Assembly (NCBI GenBank): GCA_020724775.1
Contig: DYGG01000001.1
Coordinates: forward strand, 114,774 to 178,773
Source: Ignavibacterium sp.
GTDB lineage: Bacteria; Zixibacteria; MSB-5A5; GN15; PGXB01
Length of the DNA: 64,000 nt
Direction of reading: 5' to 3'
How positions within the stretch are numbered: the first letter of the stretch is position 1; the number at the start of each line of letters is the position of its first letter. This document shows positions 28,263-37,155 of the stretch, in pieces. The position numbers and the translations under genes were made by a program. Under the pieces are notes generated by a model. It was not told the origin of the DNA. It was given only the letters and a program-made list of their open reading frames with translations, and searched no databases.

Positions 28263-29183
28263 ATGAAGAGGGTTAAAGAGGGTGTAACGTCGATGGCGGT
28301 TATTGTGATGTTGGGTGGTTGGGGAATGAAGGCCGAGGCGAAAGATGTTGCGAGCCTGCTTCAGGCGGCGGACTCGGTTTTTGCCCTGAAGGAATGGGAG
28401 AGAGCGGCGAGTCTGTATGAAGCAATCACCGAACAGGATTCAGGGAATGGGAGCGGATGGTATGGGCTGGCGGTTGCCTCGCATTATGCCGGATACTGGG
28501 AGAGGGCGCTCAAGGCATATGAAGAGGCAGCGCGGCACGGGAGATTTCCATTGATTTCACAGTACAATATGGCCTGCATATATTCGCTAATGAAGGATAC
28601 CTCTAAAGCAATAGAAATGCTCAACCGGGTGATAGACGGGGGATATCCGACAGTCAAATATCTCAAAAATGACAGCGACCTGGCGGCAGTGCGGGCGCAT
28701 AAGGAATATGAGCAACTTTTGCATAGGGCGGACAGCGCCATGGGCCCGTGCGAGTACAATCCGCAATGCCGGGTACTTGATTTCTGGGCCGGTGACTGGG
28801 AAGTGAGAACGACGAATGGGGGAGTTGCGGGACATAATCGGATCGAAAAGACGCTTAACGGGTGCCTTCTGATAGAAAACTGGGAGTCATCGAGCGGCGG
28901 AACCGGGAAAAGTATCAATTATTATGACCCGTCAGTGGGGAAATGGGTGCAGAACTGGGTGGACTCACGGGGGAATGTGATACATTATGTCGGCGGGATG
29001 GAGGAAGGGTCGATGAAATTCGAGGGGTACAATTATGCGCCGGACGGAAGCAAGGAGCGGTCACGGATGACGTTTACGCCGCTGGGGGAGGGGAAGGTGA
29101 GGCAGTTTATCGAGCAGTCGACCGATGAGGGAGAGAGCTGGTATGTCTGGTTTGAGGGGATTTACACGCCGGTGAGGAAGTGA
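28263..29183 (+). CDS. Exported TPR protein with DUF1579-like C-terminal domain
   Basis: 306 residues from ATG 28263, which has AAGGAGG five bases upstream. Signal-like N-terminus (MKRVKEGVTSMAVIVML...KAEA). TPR repeats at about 30-150 (WERAASLYEAITEQDSGNGS, WERALKAYEEAARHG). C-terminal about 130 residues (VLDFWAGDWEVRT...GCLLIENWESSSGGTGKSINYYDP...RQFIEQSTDEGESW) match a common small beta-rich domain of secreted proteins annotated DUF1579 or similar, with unknown ligand. Base composition returns to that of the chromosome. Confidence 0.65.
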   Translation: MKRVKEGVTSMAVIVMLGGWGMKAEAKDVASLLQAADSVFALKEWERAASLYEAITEQDSGNGSGWYGLAVASHYAGYWERALKAYEEAARHGRFPLISQYNMACIYSLMKDTSKAIEMLNRVIDGGYPTVKYLKNDSDLAAVRAHKEYEQLLHRADSAMGPCEYNPQCRVLDFWAGDWEVRTTNGGVAGHNRIEKTLNGCLLIENWESSSGGTGKSINYYDPSVGKWVQNWVDSRGNVIHYVGGMEEGSMKFEGYNYAPDGSKERSRMTFTPLGEGKVRQFIEQSTDEGESWYVWFEGIYTPVRK

Positions 29184-29294
29184 GGGAGGAGGCGGGGAAA
29201 TCTGCCGCGCAGAAGTATAAGGTTGCAGAGATGTGAAATTTGCCATATTATTTCCGGGACAGACAGGGAATGTAAATCGAGTTGAGGGATTCAG

Positions 29295-30128
29295 ATGAGT
29301 TTTGGAATGAAGTTTTCGGTGGGGCTGTTGTTTGTCTGCTTGTCGGCAAGCGTGGTATTCGGAAGCGAACCGATAGATTTTGAAGGGATTTTCGGAGAGA
29401 CGGAAGGGGGATTTGTACTATATGATATGATGCGTGATTCATACGTGCGGCACAATGAAGCGCGCTGCTCGACGCGATTTACGCCGGCATCGACTTTCAA
29501 GATTCCCAATGCCCTGATTGCTCTGGAGACCGGGATTGCCAGCGACAGCGATTTTGTGATTAAGTGGGACTCGATTCGCGACCCGCGTCAGGAATGGTGG
29601 ACAGGATTTTTCGAGGTCTGGGCGCGGGACCATACATTAAAAAGCGCTATCAAGTATTCAGTGGTCTGGTATTTTCGGGAACTTGCCCGAAGAATCGGGA
29701 AAGAGAATTACGAGAAATATCTGAAGCAATTCGCCTACGGCAATCAGGATATATCGGGAGGGATCGATAAATTCTGGCTCAGTTCTTCGCTGAAAATTTC
29801 GCCTGATGAAGAAGTGGCGTTCCTGAAAAAATTATACAAGAACCAACTGGAGATATCGCAAAGGTCAACAGATATTCTGAAACAGATGATTGTCCTGGAG
29901 GAGGGGGACGGGTACCGCTGGAGCAGCAAGACCGGCGGCGGGGACCTTCCCAACGGCAAAGCCATAGGATGGCTGGTAGGATTTCTGGAGACAAAGGATA
30001 ATGTCTGGATTTATGCGCTGAACATTGAAGATGAAAGTTTTGCGAAGATGGCGCCGAAGAGACTGGCGATTACCAGAAGGATTTTCGAGGAATTGGGATT
30101 GATAGGGGAAAAGAGGAAGTCGGAGTAA
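29295..30128 (+). CDS. Class D (OXA-type) beta-lactamase
   Basis: 277 residues with signal peptide (about 1-23). All class D active-site motifs are present in order: S66-T-F-K69 with the nucleophilic serine and the lysine that is carbamylated, S122-V-V, Y148-G-N, the tryptophan in DKFW at 161 that stabilises the carbamate, and K212-T-G. It should hydrolyse penicillins, or be a related penicillin sensor. No BlaR-like receptor domain, no mobile element nearby, and composition like the chromosome, so probably an indigenous enzyme rather than a recently acquired resistance gene. Start ATG 29295 has GAGG eight bases upstream; ATG 29307 is also possible. Confidence 0.9.
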   Translation: MSFGMKFSVGLLFVCLSASVVFGSEPIDFEGIFGETEGGFVLYDMMRDSYVRHNEARCSTRFTPASTFKIPNALIALETGIASDSDFVIKWDSIRDPRQEWWTGFFEVWARDHTLKSAIKYSVVWYFRELARRIGKENYEKYLKQFAYGNQDISGGIDKFWLSSSLKISPDEEVAFLKKLYKNQLEISQRSTDILKQMIVLEEGDGYRWSSKTGGGDLPNGKAIGWLVGFLETKDNVWIYALNIEDESFAKMAPKRLAITRRIFEELGLIGEKRKSE

Positions 30129-30415
30129 GTTTTCCGTTGATACCGATATTGGGATAGAAAAGTCCGTTTTGGATGAATAAGGGGGCGTGATTACCCTGGT
30201 GGGGAATATTCCTCAGGTCAAGTTTTGGCAATCAAGAGTTGTTCGTCTAAGCCGATATAATATATCAAGTTAAATATGGGGCAGAATGCTCCGAATTTGG
30301 TTGAATAGAGCCAAATGAAAGAAATTTGAGACTTGCTAATTTCAAAAAAATCTTTAGTTTTCCGGCGACTTTTGCGTAATGGTATCATAAGAATTTTCAC
30401 TTGAGGGAAATCAAA

Positions 30416-31429
30416 TTGAAATTCAGTAAAGAGAGTTTGAAGATTAATGCCGCCAAAGTGACCGATGAGTTGTGCGAAGTGATACTGCATCAGATACGCG
30501 GCATAATGAAAAAGAGCGGGGCGGTGGTGGGGGTCTCCGGCGGGATTGATTCCTCGGTGACAGCGGCGCTCTGTGCCCGGGCGCTGGGACCGCAGCGGGT
30601 GATGGGGGTGATGATGCCGGAAAAGGAGTCCTCCGGCGAGAGCAAGATTCTGGCGGAGAAACTGGCTAAGAAGTTTGGATTTGAGGTGATTCTCGATGAG
30701 ATAACCGGCGGTCTGGCCGGAATGAAATGCTATGAAAGACGGGATGAGGCAATCAAGCGGGTTTTTCCGGAGTATGGACCGGGCTGGTTGACCAAGATAA
30801 CGATTCCCAGCAAGATTACCGAGAAGGACACCTTCAATTTTTTCAATGTAACGATTGAGAACGAAGCGGGGGAGAGCAAATCGAAGCGGATGCCGCTTGA
30901 TGTTTATCTTCAGGTGGTGGCGGCGTCGAATCTCAAACAGAGACTTCGGATGACCACGTTATATTATCATGCCGAAAAACGTAACTGGGCGGTGGTAGGG
31001 ACGGGCAATAAAGATGAACATATGCAGGGATTTTTTGTAAAGTATGGAGACGGCGGCGCTGACCTCAAGCCGATAGCGCATCTTTTCAAGGTGCAAGTCT
31101 ATCAGTTGGCGGAGTATCTGGGTGTGCCGGACGAGATTATCCGAAGGACACCAACCACCGACACTTACAGCGCCGAAGTTACCCAGGAGGAATTCTTTTT
31201 CGGACTGGATTTTGAGCATATGGACCTGTTGTGGTTTGCGATGGAAAACAAGGTTCCGGCCAAGCAAGCGGCAAAGGCGCTGGGGATGACGGTGGAGCAG
31301 GTGGAGCGGGCGTATTTCAATATCGACCGAAAGATAAAGGCGACCGAATATTTGAGAATGGAGCCGCTGGAAGTGAAAGCAGCGAGGAAAAAGGCGGCGT
31401 CAAGCAAAGGCAAGAAGAAGAGCATGTAA
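30416..31429 (+). CDS. NAD synthetase-like amide-forming ATP pyrophosphatase, copy 1
   Basis: 337 residues. The start TTG 30416 is chosen because GAGGGA lies seven bases upstream and because the resulting N-terminus (MKFSKESLKINAAK) matches the second copy (MKFDKELLRIDPAK). PP-loop SGGIDSS at 41-47, then TGNKDEHMQGFFVKYGDGGADLKPI, the NadE pattern for binding deamido-NAD. It has no glutaminase domain, so ammonia would come from elsewhere. C-terminal tail is Lys-rich. Because two copies bracket an acyl carrier protein and an AMP-ligase, an amide-forming role other than NAD synthesis should be considered. Confidence 0.8.
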   Translation: MKFSKESLKINAAKVTDELCEVILHQIRGIMKKSGAVVGVSGGIDSSVTAALCARALGPQRVMGVMMPEKESSGESKILAEKLAKKFGFEVILDEITGGLAGMKCYERRDEAIKRVFPEYGPGWLTKITIPSKITEKDTFNFFNVTIENEAGESKSKRMPLDVYLQVVAASNLKQRLRMTTLYYHAEKRNWAVVGTGNKDEHMQGFFVKYGDGGADLKPIAHLFKVQVYQLAEYLGVPDEIIRRTPTTDTYSAEVTQEEFFFGLDFEHMDLLWFAMENKVPAKQAAKALGMTVEQVERAYFNIDRKIKATEYLRMEPLEVKAARKKAASSKGKKKSM

Positions 31430-31453
31430 CAATAGATAGATAAGGATAGAACG

Positions 31454-31717
31454 ATGGCAACTGTTGACGAGAAAAGCATTAAAGAAAAGGTCCGTAGTTT
31501 TATCACGGAGACATTTCTTATAGGAGATGAGAAAAGCAAACTGAAAGACGGCGATTCCTTCATGCACAAGGGAGTAATTGACTCCACCGGAGTGCTGGAA
31601 CTTGCCAGTTTTGTCGAGTCGGAATACAATTTCAGCATTGACGACAATGAAATGATTCCAGACAATCTCGACTCTATCGAGAATCTGACGAAATTTATTG
31701 TCCGCAAGATAGGGTGA
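31454..31717 (+). CDS. Acyl carrier protein
   Basis: 87 residues. The phosphopantetheine-accepting serine is in GVIDSTGVLELASFVE (S44), with the helix pattern typical of ACPs and D-alanyl carrier proteins (VESEYNFSIDDNEMIPDNLDSIENL). It lies 24 bases after the nadE-like gene and before an AMP-ligase, so it most likely receives an acyl or aminoacyl group activated by that ligase. Not part of a fatty acid synthesis operon here. Confidence 0.88.
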   Translation: MATVDEKSIKEKVRSFITETFLIGDEKSKLKDGDSFMHKGVIDSTGVLELASFVESEYNFSIDDNEMIPDNLDSIENLTKFIVRKIG

Positions 31718-31771
31718 TGATGAAGGGGCGGCACTGCGTGCCCCGTCATCAATTATCGAAGATATCAAGAA

Positions 31772-33358
31772 ATGAGACTATTCGACACTCTTGAAAGAAG
31801 CGCCCGGGTTTTTCCTGAAAAACTGACGGCGACATATTTGGAGCGGTCGGTCACGTATCGTGAGTTGTACGAATCGGCGCTGAAACTGCGTCAGTATCTG
31901 GAAAGCCGCGGGTTCAGCCAGGGAGGACGCGCCGCTATTCTGATTGAGAATTCGCCGGAATATCTGACGGCGTTTTTCGCGGTCACCGGCGCCGGATTGG
32001 TGTTGGTGCCGATTGACACATCACTCAATCCGGAAAAAATCAACTTCATTCTGAATGATTGCGGGGCAGAATGTCTGATAATTCAGTCAAAATACGAGCG
32101 ACATCTGGAGAAGATACTCGCGGGGAATACCGCTCTGAAAGAACTGATTTCAGACCGGGGATTCCGGGGGTATTCCGGGGCGCTGTCGAACCGAACCATG
32201 GCGGAGATTCTGACAGGTTCTGACCGGGTGACCGCTTTGGACAGTTCCTGGCAAGGGAAGGTTCGATATATTGAGTATGACCTGGAGAAGGAATCGGCCG
32301 AGGCGCCGACCGAACTGGCGGCGATATTTTACACTTCGGGAAGCACGGGACAGCCGAAGGGAGTGATGCTGTCGCATCGAAACTTGATATCGAATACGAT
32401 TGCCACGGTGGAATATCTGAAGTTAAGTCATGAAGACAGCGTCATAGTCATTTTGCCGTTTTACTATATATATGGTAATTCCCTGCTCTTGACACATATA
32501 ATGTGCGGAGGGCGGCTGGTAATTGATAACCGTTTCCTCTATCCGGAAGTGGTTCTGGACACGATGGAGCAGGAGAAGGTGACTGGTTTTTCGGGGGTGC
32601 CGTCAAATTTCATGATTCTTCTGAATAATTCCACTTTTGCCACTCGCAAGCTGGAGTCGCTTAGATATTTCACGCAGGCCGGCGGCGCCATGGCGCCGGA
32701 GGTTGTGCGGCGACTGATGGCGACTTTTCCCGATAAAGAGATTTATATAATGTACGGTCAGACCGAGGCAGCGCCGCGGGTGTCCTACTGCCCGCCGGAA
32801 AGACTTAAAGATAAGGTCGGCTCGATAGGAATACCGGTATCGGGAGTGCAGATTAAGATTGTCAGTGATGACGGGATAGAGATACCCACCGGCGAAGAAG
32901 GGGAGATTGCGGTTTTCGGCGATAATGTGATGCTTGGTTACTGGAATCAGCCGGAGGAGCAAAGCCAGGTACTGCGCAATGGGTGGCTTCATACCGGCGA
33001 CCTGGCGAGAAAAGATGAAGAAGGGTATTTCTATATCGTGGGGAGGAAAAAGGAGATTATCAAAGCGGGGGGGAACCGGGTCAGCGCCAAAGAAGTGGAA
33101 GAGTGTATTCTGGAGAATGAAAAGATTGCCGAGGCGACAGTTTTCGGAGTTAAGGATGATATTCTCGGAGAAGCCATCAAGGCCGTGGTGGTTCTGAAAG
33201 GCGGAGTGACCGCGGACAAGAAAGAGATACAGACATACTGCCGCGCCAAAATGGCCGATTATAAGATACCGAAATTTGTCGATTTTGTAGAGGCGCTTCC
33301 CAAATACAAATCGGGCAAAGTAAATAAACTTCAATTGATAAATCAAAGTAGCAGATAA
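31772..33358 (+). CDS. AMP-forming acyl/aminoacyl ligase
   Basis: 528 residues of the ANL (acyl-CoA/aryl-CoA ligase, adenylation domain) superfamily. Core motif YTSGSTGQPKGVMLSH near 195, IMYGQTEAAP (A5), GWLHTGDLARKDEEGYFYIVGRKK (A7-A8) and the catalytic lysine in PKYKSGKVNK near the end. Likely activates a carboxylic acid and loads it on the adjacent carrier protein. The substrate is not readable. Similar ligase plus ACP pairs occur in exopolysaccharide and secondary metabolite loci; the wzz-like gene downstream fits the first. Confidence 0.85.
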   Translation: MRLFDTLERSARVFPEKLTATYLERSVTYRELYESALKLRQYLESRGFSQGGRAAILIENSPEYLTAFFAVTGAGLVLVPIDTSLNPEKINFILNDCGAECLIIQSKYERHLEKILAGNTALKELISDRGFRGYSGALSNRTMAEILTGSDRVTALDSSWQGKVRYIEYDLEKESAEAPTELAAIFYTSGSTGQPKGVMLSHRNLISNTIATVEYLKLSHEDSVIVILPFYYIYGNSLLLTHIMCGGRLVIDNRFLYPEVVLDTMEQEKVTGFSGVPSNFMILLNNSTFATRKLESLRYFTQAGGAMAPEVVRRLMATFPDKEIYIMYGQTEAAPRVSYCPPERLKDKVGSIGIPVSGVQIKIVSDDGIEIPTGEEGEIAVFGDNVMLGYWNQPEEQSQVLRNGWLHTGDLARKDEEGYFYIVGRKKEIIKAGGNRVSAKEVEECILENEKIAEATVFGVKDDILGEAIKAVVVLKGGVTADKKEIQTYCRAKMADYKIPKFVDFVEALPKYKSGKVNKLQLINQSSR

Positions 33359-33380
33359 AAGGAATTTGAAAGGAACAGGT

Positions 33381-34508
33381 ATGAAGTTCGACAAAGAATT
33401 ACTTCGTATCGACCCGGCCAAAGAAGCCGAAATTGCGATTGAATTCATGCGCAAGGCGGTGAAAGGGGTCCCGAAACGGGATGGGATTATTGTCGGCATA
33501 AGCGGCGGTATCGATTCCGCAGTGGTGGCGTCACTGGCAGTGCGGGCAGCAGGCAAGGAGAATGTTCTTGGCTTGATTTTGCCGGAGAAAGAATCAAACC
33601 CGCAATCGGCGGAATTTGCCAGGAAATTGATTGATAATCTGGGGATTGCACATCGCACGGTGGAATTGACCCAGACGGTAGAGAGTTACGGCGCTTATCG
33701 GAAGCGGGATGAAGTGATAAAAAGCATTTTCCCCGAATATGACGGCGCCACCTATAAGTTCAATATTCATCTGCCGCAGAATCTTCTCGATATCGACCGC
33801 TTCAACTACTATACTCTGCGAATTGATGATGGTAAAGGGAACCAGAAAGAGAAACGTCTGGGGAAGAAAGAATTTCTGGCGATAACAGCGGCAGCCAATG
33901 TCAAAATCCGTTCCCGGATGATAGCCCTCTATTATTGGGGGGACCAGAATAATTACCTGGTGGCGGGAACGACCAATAAGACAGAATTTATACTTGGCGA
34001 TTATTGTAAGTATGGCGACGGCGGAACCGATATCGAAGGGGTCTGCCACCTCTACAAACTTCAGATTTATCAACTGGGCGAGTATCTGGGAGTGCCGGAC
34101 GAGATAATGAGACGGACCCCGACCCCGGATACTTTCAGCCTGACGGTGTCGGATAAGGATTTCTATTTCTGTCTGCCTTTTGAACTTCTCGACCCGCTTC
34201 TTTTTGCCTGGGAGTATAAGGTTAATATAAATGATGTCACCCGGGGTCTGGGGCTGACCAAAGAGCAGGTTCTCCGCGCTTACCGTGACTTTGAGTCGAA
34301 GCATACCTCAACTGAGCATATTCGCCAGTTGGCGCTGTCGCTGGAGCGCAACTGGAGCAAGTATTTGAAGATAGGGAAAGCAGCCTCGACAAAGAGCGGC
34401 GGTAAGCCTAAAGCAAAGGCAGTAAAGGTCGCCAAGTCCAAATCAAAGCCCAAAGGTAAGACAGCGACAAAGGCCAAGGCGAAGCCAATGAACAAGAGGA
34501 AAAGATAA
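33381..34508 (+). CDS. NAD synthetase-like amide-forming ATP pyrophosphatase, copy 2
   Basis: 375 residues from ATG 33381. Same fold and same PP-loop position (SGGIDSA 41-47) as copy 1, with GTTNKTEFILGDYCKYGDGGTDIEGV as the nucleotide-handling region. The two are clearly homologous but well diverged, so not a recent duplication. The last about 45 residues are a Lys/Ala/Pro low-complexity basic tail. In this copy the GNKxE motif is TNKTE and Gly-Gly-Ala-Asp becomes GGTD, hinting at a different substrate from housekeeping NadE. Part of the operon with ACP and AMP-ligase. Confidence 0.78.
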   Translation: MKFDKELLRIDPAKEAEIAIEFMRKAVKGVPKRDGIIVGISGGIDSAVVASLAVRAAGKENVLGLILPEKESNPQSAEFARKLIDNLGIAHRTVELTQTVESYGAYRKRDEVIKSIFPEYDGATYKFNIHLPQNLLDIDRFNYYTLRIDDGKGNQKEKRLGKKEFLAITAAANVKIRSRMIALYYWGDQNNYLVAGTTNKTEFILGDYCKYGDGGTDIEGVCHLYKLQIYQLGEYLGVPDEIMRRTPTPDTFSLTVSDKDFYFCLPFELLDPLLFAWEYKVNINDVTRGLGLTKEQVLRAYRDFESKHTSTEHIRQLALSLERNWSKYLKIGKAASTKSGGKPKAKAVKVAKSKSKPKGKTATKAKAKPMNKRKR

Positions 34509-34654
34509 CGGAGAACGAGCAGTTCAAGAGAGGGTTGTTGAATATTGCGCTTGACAACCCTTATCTATAAAGATTGATTTGTTTGAAACCGCCAGGCCGA
34601 ATTTGCATAGAATGAGTATATCAAGGCATACTTTAATCTGGGAATAAGGCAGAT

Positions 34655-36166
34655 ATGGATAATGATAAGACCAAAAAATCGCTGGACTTAAGCGATATTT
34701 TTGCCATCGCCTGGAAGCGGAAGTGGCTTATTTTCATTCCGCTTGTCCTGGTGGCAATCTCGGCATACGCCGGCTCTTACTTGATAACGCCGGAATATCA
34801 GTCGTCAGTGATTATCTGGTTTGGCAATCCGGTTCAGATGACCGACCAGTTGCGGCGGATGGTCGGGGACGCAACTGATGTCCTGGGAAGCGAAAGGCAT
34901 CGGTCAGAAGAGTTAAGAAGCATGCAAAACGAAGTGACGTCCTCGCCATTTTTGAGGCAGTTAGTGCAGAACTTAAGATTAGACCAAGACCCCTCGCTGG
35001 ACAAGAAAGTCGCCAAGATGCGGGCATCGCGTCCCGATATGAGCCCGGAGCAGATAAAGTTCGAAGTTCTCGCCGATGACCTGAGGGAAAGAATCTTTGT
35101 CAGTTTTGCCGGATGGGAGCAGGTGAGGATTTCAGTCTTGTCAACCAGTCCGAGACTGGCGCGCGATATGGCGCAGAACCTGGGAGAGATACTGATGACG
35201 GAGAAACGTCGCCAGCAGATGGGGTCGGTGCGTCTTTCTCAGGATTTTACTTACGACCAGTTTTCGAAATATGAAAAAGACCTGCAAGATAAAATTGACG
35301 AACTGACGGAATTCCAGAAAAAATTCATGGGGTACCAGTTAAATGAAATGGTAGTTTCCGATTCAAACCGCAAAGCGATTAACTCCGAAATCGAAGGGAC
35401 GAATATCGAAATAGAAGAGAAGAAGGAGGAAGAAAGGCGGCTTCTTGCCAAACTGGTTGAAATCCCGGCAACGAAACTGACGCTGGAGGAATCGAATAAT
35501 CTCAAGAGAATAAAAGCAGAGATACAGAACTTGCTGGTTTCGGTCGCCAACCTGATGCCGAAATTCCGCTGGTCGGATCCGGAGATTCTGAATTTCAAGA
35601 CTAAACTTTACAGTTATATAGGTTCGCTGGAGGACGAGTATCGCGACCTGGTGGAGCAGCAGTTTGCCAGTTACGATAAAGCGACTCGGGAGAATATTGC
35701 AAAGTTGTTTAACGTGCGCGCCGACCTGGACGTACTGTATTCGAAATCCAACAATCTCAAACTGGCTCTGGCAGATTTGACCGACAAAATGAATTCGATA
35801 CCGGCTTATCAGGCGAAGTTAGACCAATTGAATCGGGAGATTAATGCGGCGCGTGAACTGCGGGACCGCTTCAAAGAGCAGCAGGAAAGTTCTCAAATAT
35901 CACAGGCATTGCTACAGGAAGCGCAGTTCAAAGTAGTGGAGCCGGCTAAGGTTCCTCTCTCGCCAGTGAAACCGGACCGTCTTAAAATTCTCATTATGGG
36001 AATTTTTGTTGGACTGGCGCTTGGCGGGGGAGCGGTGCTTCTGGCGGAACTTCTCGATAATTCACTGAAGAGTATTGAGCAGGTTGAGGAATTTGTCGGT
36101 TACCCGGTGCTGGGAGTAATACCCGAAATAAATTCCATTAAAAGCGCGGCGAAAGTCAAGGCGTAA
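34655..36166 (+). CDS. Wzz/GumC-type polysaccharide chain-length protein
   Basis: 503 residues. Membrane segment at about 27-50, long periplasmic coiled-coil region (about 185-430), second membrane segment at about 445-470 preceded by the proline-rich motif VVEPAKVPLSPVKPDRLK typical of this family. No fused tyrosine kinase. Regulates length and export of polysaccharide chains. It follows the nadE/ACP/ligase genes after 146 bases. A TTGACA at 34551 may belong to its own promoter, but no good -10 was found. Confidence 0.82.
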   Translation: MDNDKTKKSLDLSDIFAIAWKRKWLIFIPLVLVAISAYAGSYLITPEYQSSVIIWFGNPVQMTDQLRRMVGDATDVLGSERHRSEELRSMQNEVTSSPFLRQLVQNLRLDQDPSLDKKVAKMRASRPDMSPEQIKFEVLADDLRERIFVSFAGWEQVRISVLSTSPRLARDMAQNLGEILMTEKRRQQMGSVRLSQDFTYDQFSKYEKDLQDKIDELTEFQKKFMGYQLNEMVVSDSNRKAINSEIEGTNIEIEEKKEEERRLLAKLVEIPATKLTLEESNNLKRIKAEIQNLLVSVANLMPKFRWSDPEILNFKTKLYSYIGSLEDEYRDLVEQQFASYDKATRENIAKLFNVRADLDVLYSKSNNLKLALADLTDKMNSIPAYQAKLDQLNREINAARELRDRFKEQQESSQISQALLQEAQFKVVEPAKVPLSPVKPDRLKILIMGIFVGLALGGGAVLLAELLDNSLKSIEQVEEFVGYPVLGVIPEINSIKSAAKVKA

Positions 36167-36197
36167 ACGGACCCCGGCACTTACTGAATGAACCGAG

Positions 36198-36809
36198 TCA
36201 CTTCTTTCTGGTTGAGTTAATCACGTACCTCATAATAGGTCTTCCGGGGGAACGGCGGGCAACCTCCCGGAATCCGGCTTTTCGAAAGGCCGATTGCAAT
36301 CCGGTAAAGACAAAAACATCCGGTTGATTGCTTTTGGGATCACTGGGGTAACCTTCGACGGCGGAGGCGCCGTTTCGGGCGGCAAACTCAACGGCGGCGG
36401 TGAGCAGGGCAGTAGTGATTCCGAGACGGCGATATGGCTTGGCGACAAAGAAACAGACCACTGACCAGACCGGAAGGTCATCAATCTTCTTCAAAATACG
36501 GGATTTCTCTAACGCAACATAATCCTCGCGCGGGGCAATAGCGCACCAGCCGATAGGAGTCTTGCCCAGATAAGCGAGCAGTCCGGGTCGCTTGCCCCGC
36601 GTCACAAGCGACTTCAAAGCCTTCTTGTTGCCATCCCCTTTTTGCGATGACCAGGTGGAGCGTTTGAGTCGCCACCACATACACCAGCACCCGGCGCAGG
36701 CGCCCCGTTCTCCGAAAAGCGTGACCAGGTCGCTCCAGCGGCTTGGTGTGAGAGGCATGATACGGAGCCCCCTGAGGATTACGGTCTTGTTTTCTATCAC
36801 TTTTTTCAT
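36198..36809 (-). CDS. GNAT-family acetyltransferase
   Basis: 203 residues. The acetyl-CoA site is visible in VVCFFVAKPYRRLGITTALLTAAVEFAARNG. The N-terminal cluster ACAGCWCMWWRLKR is characteristic of a subfamily of uncharacterised GNAT proteins. Convergent with wzz, 31 bases apart. Substrate unknown. ATG 36758 is an alternative start; no clear ribosome site supports either. Confidence 0.78.
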   Translation of the reverse strand: MKKVIENKTVILRGLRIMPLTPSRWSDLVTLFGERGACAGCWCMWWRLKRSTWSSQKGDGNKKALKSLVTRGKRPGLLAYLGKTPIGWCAIAPREDYVALEKSRILKKIDDLPVWSVVCFFVAKPYRRLGITTALLTAAVEFAARNGASAVEGYPSDPKSNQPDVFVFTGLQSAFRKAGFREVARRSPGRPIMRYVINSTRKK

Positions 36810-37155
36810 CCAGTCTGCCGCAGAATTCTGCTAAAATAGTTTGAAATCAAATATGGTCTTGGTTTATATGCTTAGGCAATCACAAAATGGGTATATATGC
36901 GGATTTTTCGTTACATCAGTCTTTTATCCATCAACGTAAATATCGCCAAGGATTCGGGCAAACTTTCAAGAACACCAATTTCCTGTTCCGCAGCATGTTA
37001 TGGCTTCAAGGGGGGTGCCGTAACTGGAGAATACTGGGGATTTGCCGATAATATCGGTATCGCTTGGATGAGGAAAACGAGGCAGATTCCGGGGCAAATA
37101 ACAGGCGGGAATCTGTCGATTTTCATGGGAGTAATAATCTGGCTAAACAATTAAG
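36810..37155 (+). other. Intergenic, no supported gene
   Basis: 346 bases between the GNAT gene and the hybrid kinase, the shared upstream region of two divergent genes. An 85-codon open frame on the plus strand (36897-37154) has no ribosome site and no family features, so I treat it as chance. No clear promoter seen. Confidence 0.5.

Noticed and set aside
23597..29211. The 11-mer TCTGCCGCGCA occurs at 23597 and 29201, on both sides of the restriction genes
   Set aside because: An 11-base match is expected many times by chance in 64 kb; there is no longer repeat around it, so it is no evidence of island ends.
36897..37154. 85-codon plus-strand open frame before the hybrid kinase
   Set aside because: No Shine-Dalgarno, no family features, and it ends at the kinase start by chance.
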